From assembly GCA_018907035.1 (NCBI GenBank), contig JACCIC010000065.1, positions 1,233,501 through 1,297,500 of the forward strand: DNA of 64,000 nt. Reading direction: 5' to 3'. Position numbers and translations under genes: made by a program. Below, one piece after another: positions 36,463 to 48,544 of this stretch (positions are counted from its first letter, which is position 1; each line of letters opens with the position of its first letter). The DNA comes from Sycobia sp. Sy_11 (Eukaryota > Arthropoda > Insecta > Hymenoptera > Epichrysomallidae). Under the pieces are notes generated by a model. It saw only the letters and a list, made by a program, of their open reading frames with translations. It was not told the origin of the DNA and made no database searches.

Positions 36463-38615
36463 CTCAGTCTCGCTGCGTCGAAGCCACGCCACCGACGATC
36501 TCTCGCTCGCGCGCGGGGACTTTCTGCTCCTCCCCCCGCAGGGTTTTACCTTTCCGCGAACTCTTTCGCTACGCGGCCTCGTTCTTTTTTTTCGATTGTC
36601 TCGTTACGGGCGCTTTCGCGACTCGAGGCGCAGCTCGGTCGCTCGATCCGAATAAAAGGGAGGCTTTGTCAGCTCCGCCGAATTAGAGCCTCAAGGAAAA
36701 CAACTCACTCGGCGACGCGTGAAGTGGCTCCGGCGTCTATATATACCGCTCGCTCGCGCACAACTATATATATATACGCGGGATATATCCCATCGGTATA
36801 CGTCTTATCAATGAGACTCCTTGTTTGTTCTGCGCGAGCTTCGCTCGAGTGGATTCCCCCCTCACCCTCGCCACCCTTCGTCGCCCTCGATCGCGCTCGC
36901 ACTCGAAAGTGTTATTTCCGATGGAGAATTTATAAATTCAAATGCACGCGCAAAGGTCCAATCTGTTTTCACAGCAAACAGCGAGTGCGAGGGAGGAATT
37001 TACGCGGGGGTCGTCGCCGGGGCGGGCGGACAGCGCCACGCGGCTTTAATGCCGGCGAGTTTGTCGGGATTCCATTGTCGCGCTGGGACTCTAAGGAGAA
37101 GAGGGTGGCCGAGGGGGCTGAGGGAAATAGAGAGGAAGAGGGGTTTAAGAGGGGGAGGAGTGTTAAGTAGTAACAGCCAGACTCGCTGTTCTATACCGGC
37201 TTCCTCTCTCGTGCCTTCGTTCGTCGGAACGAACGACCGGATAAAATTAACCCGGCAAGATCTTCCTCTTTGCGGCCGCCTCGTCATAAAATCCCCTGGC
37301 TTTTCCTATATAACTCGGTCTTTTTACCCTTCGGTACTTTTCGTTATTAACCTCCCTCCTCTCTCTTTTTCCTCCCGTAATAACTCGGGACTTTTATACC
37401 GTCGCGTCATTAGCTAGGAACGTTGCTTTGCTTTTGCAGAGGCGGCAGCAGCAGCAACAACAACAAAAACATTTTTTTCTCTTTTAGAATTCGATCGATG
37501 TAACGATCGATGCCTTTCTTTCGTCCCCGCAGTTGGGACTCTGTAATATAATCCTAAAACTTCGTAAAATTGTTTTTCCTGAAATTCAGCGATCGTTCGC
37601 ACCATTGTTCTGTAAATTACAACGATGGAAGACGGTATAGGAAGCAATTAAAACACGCGAGATTTTAATCGGAGAAAAATCGATTACGAAATTCCCAATT
37701 AGGCGACATTGCGCAACGAGCTAACTGTAGGCGGGCAGAGGCGAAATTCGCGCAAGTCACGCACGCCGAGCGCAATATCTCACAGTCCTCGTGAAAATAT
37801 TCCCCGACATTCCGCGACTCCGCCTCCTCGGGTCTTACATGCGCGACGTGTATGCGTGGCGCACAAAACCATCTAGCCGCCGCCGCCGCCGCCGCAAAAT
37901 TGCACGTGTGCCGTATTCTCCCGCTTCTTCCGCGCGCCTGCGGACAGACGTACAATACGCGCGCGTACTTAGTTGCCGCGCGAGCACGGTTGGTTGCAAA
38001 ACCCCCTCCGCCCCCCTCCACCTTCCCCGCGTCTTCTCAGCTGGTGTGAAAATTCGCAAAGTTTTTTGCGCGCGCGGTCGTCGCGGTCGCGGCGGGGCGT
38101 GAAAACGCCCAGGATTTTTGTACGCCTCCCGTCCTCGCGTCCCTTGCGTCCGGCCGCGCGCGCTTCCGGGGGGCCCCGATAAGAAAAAGCTCCGCATACG
38201 TAGGAAATCAAAAAATGCTCATTTATATTCCCGACAACAAAGGCGTGTGTGTTTATATATATGGCGAGCGAAGAGACGGAGAAAGAGAGCGAGAACGATG
38301 CTATCGGCGGTGGGCGCCGGGGCCGGACGGCGCTCCGCCGCGTACTACCGGCTCCCGCGTACGTATTCGAGAAAAACCAAAGTTCCTCTCGTTACGCGCG
38401 ACCTGCTGCCGAGGCAGCAGAGTTTAAAGGAGAAGGGGCGGGGAGGGGTGTAGAAAAAAGCGCGCTCGCGCGGATGGGGCGCGCAGAAATGAATAGCGCT
38501 TTACGCGCGGGTATGGTCGGAGAGAGAAAGAGGAAGCCTCGTAAAGATAAAGCCGCCGCCCTCCCCTGCCCACCCCCTCTTGAAAAGTTAATGGGGCTCT
38601 GTAGGCGGGGGGAGT

Positions 38616-38616
38616 C

Positions 38617-38644
<28 letters not shown>
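38616..38644. repeat. (GA)n microsatellite
   Basis: About 14 GA units. Confidence 0.93.
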
Positions 38645-38647
<3 letters not shown>

Positions 38648-38714
38648 GGAGCAAATAGCCGCGACGCCGGCAGTACGGGCGCGCGCTTTTTTTCTTTGCA
38701 CCTCCGCGTGCGCA

Positions 38715-38749
<35 letters not shown>
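38715..38749. repeat. (CA)n microsatellite
   Basis: About 17 CA units. Confidence 0.95.
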
Positions 38750-38751
<2 letters not shown>

Positions 38752-39088
38752 ATGCACACACATATATCAGCCGGAGCGTTTATTTGCATTTTTAGCGCGC
38801 GCATGGCGGCGCGATGGGCCAAGGCGGTAGCGCGATAGTTACCTCGTCAATTTTTCCACGGGCTCCGCGCGCGCTTCCGGCCTTTTTTTTATATACCCAG
38901 TCCCAAGGGGGCCGACGCTCTCTTCAGGGCCTATGCTCTGCTTTTTCCTTTCTCCTCCATATATATATATATATGTATCAAGTATCCTCGCAGGCGGCCT
39001 TCCCATTATTGATACGATCGGTAAGTCGAATGGCGCATGCGTGCCTGCGCTGTTTTGAATAATTAGGCTAGCGCGAGCACTGCTTCTT

Positions 39089-39090
<2 letters not shown>

Positions 39091-39135
<45 letters not shown>
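39091..39135. repeat. (AT)n microsatellite
   Basis: About 22 AT units. Confidence 0.95.
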
Positions 39136-39138
<3 letters not shown>

Positions 39139-40513
39139 GAGAAGTTATTTTAGATCGATCGGATAACAGTTGTCGTTTCAACTATATGGATGTCTCCTGT
39201 TGCTGTAACTGCTGTTGCGGTCGACGCCTGAGGTTCAGCAGACCGTCCTTCTTCCGTCACTCTCGTTCTATTTCTTATATATATCCGCACGATGACAATC
39301 CCAGACGAAAGGCGTGTGGATTCAGATTTGATTCTACCGTTCACTGATCTCGAAAAATTACACCAATGATTATGAATTGTCTTTTTTGCCTCCCCCCCCC
39401 GCCAACCTACACACAGATACACCCGCAAAACACACTAAAAATCCGATTTCGGTCCCTCCCCTATATATGTATACATGCCAACGCGAGAATAAAGCAAAAC
39501 AATTGAACGACGTTTTAAGCAGCAACGGAGGTCGCGGGTGCATTTATGATCTATTCGATGCAGGATAAGTGCAGATATTACGAGAGAACGCGCATTTTTC
39601 GCTTTTCCGGTAATAATTAAGCTGAGACGACATAAAGACCGACGGAGAACAAGACGGAAGCGAGAAACATCCGACGACAGCCGCTGGCGCGCGCGAATGC
39701 CAGAGATAGAAGGAGAGAAGAGATCTAAGTAACAGAGCTTGACGCCTCCAGCATTCCGAGTTATATATAAATATATATATGTATATACACAGTTACACAC
39801 TTATATACACTACTCGAGCAAACAGGAGATTAAATACGATGCGTAATACGGACGACTGAAAAGCACTGTTATATATAGATTGCTAGAGGTAGAGATTGCT
39901 TTTCCCTCCGTGCGGGCGCGCGGAAGCGCAGTTCTCACAAATTGCTTTAATTGGGCCATCGAGGCGCCGCCGTCGTATGGACGAGTCTGGGACGTGCGCA
40001 ACAAATGGACGTAAACGTGGACGAATTTTCCTCTGCTGCCCTACAAAGTGGCGTGCGCGAGAAATTAAAGGATGCCCGATTGCTGGTGTCGGCTAAAAAC
40101 GTGTATTTAAAACATACAGTCGCACTGTTTATACCTTAAAACATACAAACGCGCATACGCACAGAGCTATAGTAAACTATAGAGAATTGCACGTAAAATA
40201 TCTATCGTCAGCTTCGAAGTACGGACTAGAATTTCCGAGCTTCGCGTTCGACGTGAAAATGCTTATTTGTAATTATTTATATATCTACGGTAATTCTTTA
40301 TATTTAATTTATATACCAATTTATATCGATACAATTCCAACGCGTATACTCGACGCGATATGTATATTCGGAGACAAAAATATATTTCCCCCTCTCCTCC
40401 CCCTCGTCCGTCCCACTATCGCATCTGCAGAAATACATTTCCATCATCGTAGTTTCTATTAGCGTGGCATCACAAATACGTCGTCGACGCGCGTGCACGA
40501 ATCCCTCTCTGAG

Positions 40514-40538
<25 letters not shown>
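40514..40538. repeat. (CT)n microsatellite
   Basis: About 12 CT units within longer CT-rich sequence. Confidence 0.92.
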
Positions 40539-40544
<6 letters not shown>

Positions 40545-41161
40545 TTCTCTCTCCCTCTTCCTCACTCTATGTTTCTCGTCCGCCGGCACATCGGTCGCAT
40601 TGCCTGACAGCTTGACGACGGCGCGTTCATACGCCGAGGGCAACGGGGCGGGGGAGGGGGGAGCGAAAGGATAGCAGAGCCAGTCGCGCTGACTCGCTGA
40701 TGCCGCGGCGAGAGCAGAAGCACGCGCCCGCCGTGTGTCGGCGCGCGTCGCCTCTCGCGGCACGGCCGACGAGTCGGAGCATACAGAGCGACACACCCGT
40801 GGCGCGCGGGCGCCTCGACTAAAGAAGAATATCGCAGGATGGAGAATTTAAGGCCGCGACTGGGCGGAAAAGAGGAAATAGCGCGGCTCCTTCGCCGTCG
40901 GGCTCGGTCCCCGTGCCCACAGCGGTAGCCGAGATTCTGGATCAGTCTTTCAACGATCTGCCGCCCCCCTCCCTCGGACAAAGGATTGTAAAAAGCCGCG
41001 TTAACGCCGACGCGCCGAGCGGTGCAGAAGTCGATCCGTATAACATACGGGAGGCTATGCGCAAATACACCAAGGAGGCCCGCGGTTAATGGTAAGCGCG
41101 TTAAAGGGGTGCGCGCGGGAGTCTCGGGCCGGAAAGAGCGCAAGAGACACGCGCGGCTCGG

Positions 41162-41180
41162 CTTTTTACCTGAAATATAT
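41162..41180 (-). promoter_or_regulatory. Weak ratchet-like motif beside (TA)n
   Basis: On the minus strand tatatttcag|gtaaaa joins an acceptor-like end to a poor donor (junction 41170/41169). The tract before it is a (TA)n repeat rather than pyrimidines, so chance is the better explanation. Confidence 0.15.
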
Positions 41181-41227
41181 ATATACACACATATATATAT
41201 ATAGATATATATATATATATATATATA
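41174..41227. repeat. (AT)n microsatellite with interruptions
   Basis: Three AT blocks separated by CACA and GA. Confidence 0.92.
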
Positions 41228-41491
41228 AATAATACACCGCCGGCTCTCCTTTATATCGCGCGGCTCATTACCGCGCGCCCAGGAAGTTGCGAGTCGCTGC
41301 GCGCGGTTTGCACCGGCTGCGCGGGTTGTTTGTCCCCCTTCCCCTTCCCCCACTCCGCGCACGCTCGCAGCTGTCGCGGCGCGAAATATCCAGAAAAGCC
41401 GCGGGGACCCGGTGCGGGTGCCGCCTCGGCCGCTCTGCATTACGGTCGTTAAGAGCATTTGTCTTTTGTTCGGGCGAGTGCCCCTCGCGGT

Positions 41492-41504
41492 GGGGGGGGG
41501 GGGG
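41492..41504. repeat. Poly-G run
   Basis: Thirteen consecutive G, in CpG-rich surroundings. Confidence 0.93.
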
Positions 41505-42544
41505 CTTGGGCGTGCTCGCGCCCGCTCTCGCGCCGTCTCTCCGCCTCGTTCGACGGGGAAAAGGGAAATAGGCCATTTTCCAGCGCACCCCTTCCCGCTC
41601 CTCCGATTGGCGAGGTGGGACGATGTTTTTGTTAAAAGGAAATATATAACGAGACGGCGCGTTGATCGAATTTACTACGGAGCGTCGCAGTTTTTACATC
41701 GACGTTCCTTTTTCTCGTCCTTTGTTATGTATTATACGCTATCTTTTGATAGGTTTGGACATAGATGGGAAAGAGTATTGAAAAATACCACGCGCTCGTC
41801 AATTACAAGCTTTGTCGTTTCGCCTTAAGCTACCGCATCGTTATAATACAGGGGCCCGACGTCAATCGGACCGCGGAAGATAAGAAGCGCGGCTTCGAGA
41901 AAAGCGGTGGATAGGGAGGAGCGGAAAAAAATTTGATTTTGATTGAAATAATGATTGGCGAGCGAGCTGGGAGGAACGCGGAGCCTTGAAAGTTTCGCCG
42001 CGTTAATAATCTCAGCTGAAATTTTCCGCGAGAGAATGATACACAGGACGCGCATAAATAAATGTGCGACTGTGGCGTTTCGTTATTTATGCTCGTTAGC
42101 GGGGGAAAGAGGGACTGTGGCTCTGAGACGTCAGCGAGGACACGCATCGAAGAGAGATAATGACGAGACCCGCAGCTTTGAATTACAATGAGATCGGTGG
42201 CAAAAAGTGATGATAGATCGCGGCAGGCGATCGGAGGAAGTGCATGTTTTTTCTTGGCACGAGTCCTGGCAATTTAACTCGTTACGATGTATGGCGGATG
42301 ACTCCTCTTTCTCTCTTTCGCGATTTCTTTTCCTCTCTAATTAAAAACGATCGGGCCAGTTTCTATATTTACAACTCTTTTGCCTCGCTCGAACTGTCCG
42401 TGTAACGATATATTGTGGGTATTGGACTTGACTGAATTTTCAGCAAAGCTATGCATGAGAATTATTATCTAAATGAAAAAAAGGTTTATTAAATGTAAAT
42501 GACCAATGTATTTGCGAAATCCTTCTCGGAGGGCAGTAAAATAA

Positions 42545-42580
42545 CTCACCTCAACCTATATCGAGAGAAAAATAAGTGCG
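42545..42580 (-). promoter_or_regulatory. Possible 6-nt microexon or displaced recursive site
   Basis: On the minus strand a pyrimidine-rich tract (tttttctctcgatatag) is followed by GTTGAG (42555-42550) and then the consensus donor gtgagt. Splicing at both sites would give an in-frame 6-nt exon (Val-Glu if read in phase 0). Alternatively the second AG is a ratchet acceptor, but its own upstream tract is interrupted. The longer upstream frame runs into (TA)n sequence and a TAG, so a larger coding exon is unlikely. Confidence 0.35.
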
Positions 42581-42607
42581 GAGCTTTAGCAAAGAAACAA
42601 CCAACGT

Positions 42608-42611
<4 letters not shown>

Positions 42612-42665
<54 letters not shown>

Positions 42666-42666
42666 A
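42612..42666. repeat. (TA)n-(GT)n compound microsatellite
   Basis: About 20 TA units followed by about seven GT units, just upstream (in transcript direction) of the possible microexon. Confidence 0.95.
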
Positions 42667-43280
42667 TAATAGAGAGGAAAAGAGAGAGAAAGAAACCAAC
42701 GCCATCGAAGTCGAGAAAGACCAAGCGAGCGAACAACAATTCACGCGTCAAAGACCGAAACGAAAGATATATATATATAAGCAGTCGTGTCACACGCACG
42801 AAAGAGCGAGAGACAGAGAGAAAAAGTTAGATAGACAGAGACGCAGAGTCGCCGATAGAGCTCGGCACTCGCGCATATGATAGCCGCCATAAATTCCGCG
42901 CGCGCAGGCCATTTCGAGTCGGCAGCCGGGGTGCCGATACGCCTGCCCACCCCTCGCCGCCCGCCGCCCGCCGCGCCACCGCGAGCGAGTGCGATACGTA
43001 CGTGTGTACGCACACATGCCACCCGGAATTACGGATGGAGATTTTTTTTTCGCGCGACGGAAATGGACCGTCCGACCGGTTCCGATACGACGAAATATCG
43101 AGCTGTCGCGCGCCGGCACCGAATACGCGCGCATCGGGGCCAGGCGCGATATCCAAATGAAATAATGCGCGTGCGCGCGCGAGCGCGCCTGTATCGCTCG
43201 TCGCGATTTCGTAAGGCTCGAGGAGCGCGCGGGCAACGATTGCGGAGGTGGAAAACCAAGAGAGTTTCGGCGGCGGTTGC

Positions 43281-43307
43281 TCGTTCGTTCGTTCGTTCGT
43301 TCGTTCT
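43281..43307. repeat. (TTCG)n tetranucleotide repeat
   Basis: Six TCGT-type units, the clearest tetranucleotide array in the window. Confidence 0.93.
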
Positions 43308-43381
43308 CTCCTTCTACACTCTGAATTTTAAGCGAGATATCGAGGTCGGGAAGGAAAAGTTCGAGACCGTTATACGAATTG

Positions 43382-43423
<42 letters not shown>
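43382..43423. repeat. (TA)n microsatellite
   Basis: About 20 TA units. Confidence 0.95.
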
Positions 43424-43425
<2 letters not shown>

Positions 43426-43806
43426 TGTGCATGAATTAAATCATGTGAGAGCGATCGATTGAGACACCAACGTTTTATCAAGTGCATTAGAGAGCAGTGG
43501 GATGGCTTACAGTTATGTATCGGACAAATGCTCGACTGTAAAAAAAAATTGAAAAATTTCCGTATTAAGGTCATAGATATACGAATATGGTCGATAAACC
43601 TTTTTTTGGGTTTCGTATTTTTTTTTTTAATTAACTACGCATATAAACATCACGATTGTTCCATAATTTCATGAATATTAAATAATCTGAAATATTCGTA
43701 AATTAAAAAACGCTGCCTAATAATGATTTCACGGCGAACGAATAAATTAATAATATTTTGAATAAAGAGAGCAGGCCACGCCGTGGCCGTAGCATAGGTC
43801 AATTAA

Positions 43807-43809
<3 letters not shown>

Positions 43810-43860
<51 letters not shown>

Positions 43861-43865
43861 ATATA
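43810..43865. repeat. (TA)n microsatellite
   Basis: About 27 TA units with one TT interruption. Confidence 0.95.
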
Positions 43866-45550
43866 ATTAATATCGATATATCGAACTCTCGTACAACGAA
43901 GGTAGAACGATATTATATAGAGAGAATGCGTTTGGCAGCGCTCTAGAACGGTCAAAAAACGAGAGCCGGACGTGCGCGCGGAGGGAAAGAGAATGGAAAG
44001 GAAAAGAGAGAGGAGCGCGCCGCAATTTTGCAATTTAAACCTTATTCCGCGTGCTCCGCGCAAAGAATCGATTTACATAAACCAAACGAGAGAGGCGCGG
44101 GGCGCTCCCTCGCGTAAAAGAGATAACGTCGAAACGTTAAAATACGGGGGCGGAATCGGGGGGAGGCAATGCAGCGTAACGACTGCGCGACACAAAAGAT
44201 TGGAGGGGGAAAAAATTAATATCACAATGATAGGAATGGGATGGGGGGGGGGACGATCGCGCGCATTGAATGGCGAAACATTTTATCGTCGTCAAAACAA
44301 TAAAGCCGCCCGATTGAAATACTGCGCTGCGCGCGCGGGAATCCTTGCACGCAGGACATTGGACGGTCCTTGGCGACTCCTTCGTCCGGTTTTTTTGCAT
44401 ACGTATATAAAACGGCCCGTGCGTTATTGTTTTTTTTTTTCATTTTTTTAACTCTCCTCGATTGCTCTTTTTGCCAAGAGATCGAGAACGTCGAGTCGCC
44501 CCCTTCTCGCCCCACCAACACCCCGCCATCGATATGATATAAACGCATTGTATTTAACGAGTCGGAATAAATAAATATTACGTATGTGTGTACGGTCGCG
44601 CGTCTTCGCAAAGGCACAAGCGTGTATAAGCAGAGGTAAGGGAACGAGGGCGCAAAAGACAAATCGGGACTTCCGAATGAAAAATAGCCGCGAGGCGCGT
44701 GTATTATTATTATACATATAGATATACGTGTATGTATACATATACATACAGTGTATGTATGTATAAAGTGCCGTCGAGGGAGTACGTCGGCGAGCGAACG
44801 CGAGAAATAATTTACCGAGGAGCGAGGGCTAAAATATGTAACCAGCGCGGGCGCGCGGTGCTTTTAATGGAAGTCGTAAAAATGTACTTCAGCGCGGCGA
44901 GGGCATAAAGGAGGGAATTTGGGGACGCTTTGATAGTTGGGCATTTTCTCATCTTTTTTTCGCTTCTTTTGTTTTACGACGTGACCCGTGGCACGGAAGA
45001 TGCGCTCCGTTAGAATCTCATTTTTAATCGCTCGCAGAATTCGCGCGGTTCCCCGCGAACCGTAAATTCTATAAACGGGAAGCAGAGTTCGATCGAACGT
45101 CGCGCCGACGATGCGGTCGAAGGAGAATTGTATAGCCGGCGGGGAGGGGGAGGTGCGTGACGTCGCGCACGTAACGCGCGGGGCTAATTACGAGGTGTAT
45201 TTTGCCCGTGCACCTTCTTCCTCGCGCCGGACGCCGGCGGCTCGCGAAAAGCAAACGAAAGTGGGCGTGCTACGCGGCACGGAGAGGGGCACACGCGATG
45301 ATACAAAGGAGAGGGAGAGAGGGGTGGGAGAGGGATTTTTTGTGGGTTCCGCATCGCTCCGGGGCTCCGTCGTGTGATACAGCCGCCACTGTGCGAGCGC
45401 GCACGTTCGCCCGCAAAGAGGAGAGTCAGCGTAATACAGAGAGAAAGAGAGAATGGAACTTCATTTTTTTTCTAGAATTCGCGAGGCTGAATGTTCGGGA
45501 GGAGGTGGGGCACCAGAGTTGTGGTACAAATGCGCTTTTGAACCTCTGCG

Positions 45551-45574
45551 CCTCTCTCTCTCTCTCTCTCTCTC
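45551..45574. repeat. (CT)n array, left arm of an inverted pair
   Basis: About 12 CT units, complementary to the GA array about 40 bases downstream. Confidence 0.93.
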
Positions 45575-45612
45575 CCTTCTCCTGCTGTATCTCCATTCCG
45601 GAACACGAAATG

Positions 45613-45635
45613 TAGAGAGAGAGAGAGAGAGAGAG
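45613..45635. repeat. (GA)n array, right arm of an inverted pair
   Basis: About 11 GA units, able to pair with the preceding CT array. Confidence 0.93.
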
Positions 45636-46689
45636 CGAGCGAGAGGGAGGGAGTGGGTGAGGCAGGAGGTAGGCGGGACGGAAAGAGGAGCTTGAAGGAT
45701 TGCGTTTTTCAATTTGAGCCCCAAACCCCGAGTGGTTTTCCCCATTCCCTGCCCCCTTCTTCCTTTTTCTCTTCCTCTCCTCGCGCGAGCGTCACGGTAC
45801 GCTCGGCACGCGCCTCCGAGCCCGGCCCTCCCGCGCGCGCGCTAGCTCTAATCGTAACCTAAAGACAAAATTACACTCTTAAGACCGACGCTTGAGTTAT
45901 TATTACGCTCAATCGTTAATTCTGCCGTCGGACTCACTCGAGCAACGAGGCCCGCAGACGGGCCGCGCGATCTTATCGCCTCCGTATGCGTGCGTGTGTA
46001 AATACGGATAACGGGACCTCGAACGACACATGGTTAGCAGCGAGCCCCAATACGGACAGCGGGGGGACGGACCGCGCCGCGCAGGAAGAGAGGGTTCGGA
46101 AAATTGAGGGAGCTGTCGCGCGAGCGTCGTGCATCGATCGTGTGCGCTGCTCAAAAGTCAACGAGGACGAGAAGAAGAGCGCCGACAGAGACGGAGCGAG
46201 CGAGCGAGTCGCGCGCGTCTCGCAATTAAAGTCTGTTACGGCGCGCGGAGTGTGCCGCCGCGCGTCGGGCATCGGAAGCCCCCGGTGCGGTAACACAGGA
46301 GCATCAGCGGGCCAGCGGACGCAAGCCGCTCTCCCGAGTTATTTATCCTGTTTAAAGTGAGCAGCGCCCCCTCCCCCATCCCCCTTCCTCCTCCTCGTTC
46401 CATTATACGACGGGGGCAAGAGCGCGGGGCGAGCGAGCGCAGTAAACAGTAGTCCCGGATTTTCCAGCGCCTGCTTTTGCCTGCCACGTCTCTCTCCGTT
46501 ACCTTCCCGTCGCTTCACCCTCTCCTTCTCTCGCTCGGTTTTTCTTTCCGCTGGTTTTGTGCTCTTTATGCCCTTGCGCCGTACTTTTTTGGCAATTTTC
46601 CTTTTTTTCGTAATTAGGCGGAGAATAGAGTCGGGGAATTTTGGGGCAAATTTTCGGCGCGCGCTGTAGGAGCTTGAGCTTTTTCTGAA

Positions 46690-47215
46690 ATTCTGCACAA
46701 ATCATGTGGAGATGGAATTTTTTTTCAAATTTCTTTCGGCTTTTATTTTCCTTTGCGTGAATTGAATCTGCAGCGTGTATCGTTGAATTACAACGTTAAA
46801 TAATCAAATTATACTAAGCTCGTATTAATTACGGTCAAAAATATTTTTCTTATGAACTAAATAAAAATTTAACTAAACCGTTGAATTAACAAATTTTTGT
46901 CAGCTATAGTTGACTAACTTAAACATAAGCGTTCTTTATAGTATCCTACTTTCTTTACCGAAACATACGTTCCATATCGTGCGATCTTCCATCTCTACTG
47001 AGATATTGAAAATCTAATTATTCACTTTACATCTCAGTCAAATGTCTTTAATAAAAAATTTTTATTTCAAATCTGAATCCGTGCAGAAAGAAAACACATT
47101 ATGAAAAATATCAAGCATCAAAGTTCAAAAAGTTTTATGTTAGAAGCAATTCAAAATTTTTGATAATTTGCTCCAGACTATGGGTTTATCATTTGAATAA
47201 AAAACAACGACATAA
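46690..47215. other. AT-rich island
   Basis: Clear composition change against the CpG-rich block at 45.0-46.5 kb. No microsatellite, open frame or terminal repeat was recognised. Origin unknown. Confidence 0.3.
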
Positions 47216-47286
47216 GAACAGCGAGGAAATAAGACGGAGGATGATACGGGGGCAGAAGAAAAAGCCGCAAAGATCATTGCCGAGGC

Positions 47287-47308
47287 AAGAGAGAGAGAGA
47301 GAGAGAGC
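47287..47308. repeat. (GA)n microsatellite
   Basis: About ten GA units. Confidence 0.9.
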
Positions 47309-47436
47309 GAGAGAGTCAAGGGAAGAGGAGTAAAAGCCGGAGCTATCATTGCATCTCCTCATTACCATAACTAGTTCCTCGCCCCTGGTCTTCTCTTTTC
47401 TCCTCTCCTGCTTCTCCTGTCCTCCGCCTTTTTGTG

Positions 47437-47439
<3 letters not shown>

Positions 47440-47490
<51 letters not shown>
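47440..47490. repeat. (CT)n microsatellite
   Basis: About 25 CT units, about 130 bases after a GA array with which it is complementary. Confidence 0.95.
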
Positions 47491-47492
<2 letters not shown>

Positions 47493-48158
47493 GCCCTCTC
47501 ATTCTCGCACTCTTTTTCTCTTTCTCTTCTCGCGCACTGCTCCCCTTTTTATTCTAGGCCCGCTTGCTCGTTCTACGCTCACTTTCGGTGAGGAGAGGAT
47601 ACATTTTATTGCCAAAGAGAGAAATGACACAGAATTATAAATGTGCGTGTGCGTGTGTGTATTATATTTATATATGGTTTGTATAAGGTTGTTTTGTATG
47701 TAATGCACGCTGCACGCTCGGAAAATGTAAAATACTCGTGGTTCCCCGTTGTCTTTTTTGATATTTCAAAGCGAGCGAGTGTAGGTGATTCAAGGAAGGC
47801 GAGCAGTCCCTTTTGTTTTCAAGACCCCCGTCGAGAGGCAAGAAAAAAATAGAGAGAAAAATGACATTGCTCGGAATTTAGTCGGCTCTCCATTTTTAAT
47901 AACGCTCGGCTGCAGTCCGATTTCGAGGAAAGCACGTTAGTATCGGGCGTGCGCTTACGCACCGTTTTAACTGGTTCCGTTTCGTTTCTCTTTAATCAAA
48001 GAACACATATCTAATCGTAAGTAATTGTGTCGGGATACCAATGTCGGTTAAAATAAACGACAGAGTTGAACAAATCCTATATAAATCACTATCCTTATTA
48101 GCGTGTAAGCGAACCGTTTGGCATGCCAGTCAGCTACCTCGGTATGTGCTATATATAC

Positions 48159-48159
<1 letters not shown>

Positions 48160-48220
<61 letters not shown>
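48160..48220. repeat. (TA)n-(GT)n compound microsatellite
   Basis: About 22 TA units followed by about eight GT units. Confidence 0.95.
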
Positions 48221-48512
48221 ACATATAATGTGCCCGAAAGAGCCCGCAAATTCCCTCAAAGCTATAAGGATTCACTTCCTCGACGCTCCTCCTCTCTGCG
48301 GCGTGCCACGGTGAGAGAAATATTCCAAAATAGAACAATGAAAAAATGCGACTTCGGCTGGTGAAAAAGCGCCGAAAGAGAGTGCGAGACGGAGAGTGAG
48401 GGAGAGAAAAAGAGGGCGGAGGAGGGGGCGGAGTGAGCAAATAAAAAGGCAACAAAAAACGAGCGGAAGGGACGAAAGTATGAGCCACCGTACGAAGCTA
48501 CCCATATAAAGC

Positions 48513-48518
<6 letters not shown>

Positions 48519-48544
<26 letters not shown>
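48519..48544. repeat. (CT)n microsatellite
   Basis: About 13 CT units. Confidence 0.93.

Noticed and set aside
39000..39030. Plus-strand gtaagt after gatacgatcg.
   Set aside because: Preceding bases CG do not fit an exon end or an acceptor, and no coding context was seen.
40562..41458. 298-residue minus-strand open frame, among the longest in the window.
   Set aside because: It is arginine- and proline-rich from CpG-rich DNA and includes a poly-Tyr/Ile stretch from a (TA)n array. No domain was found.
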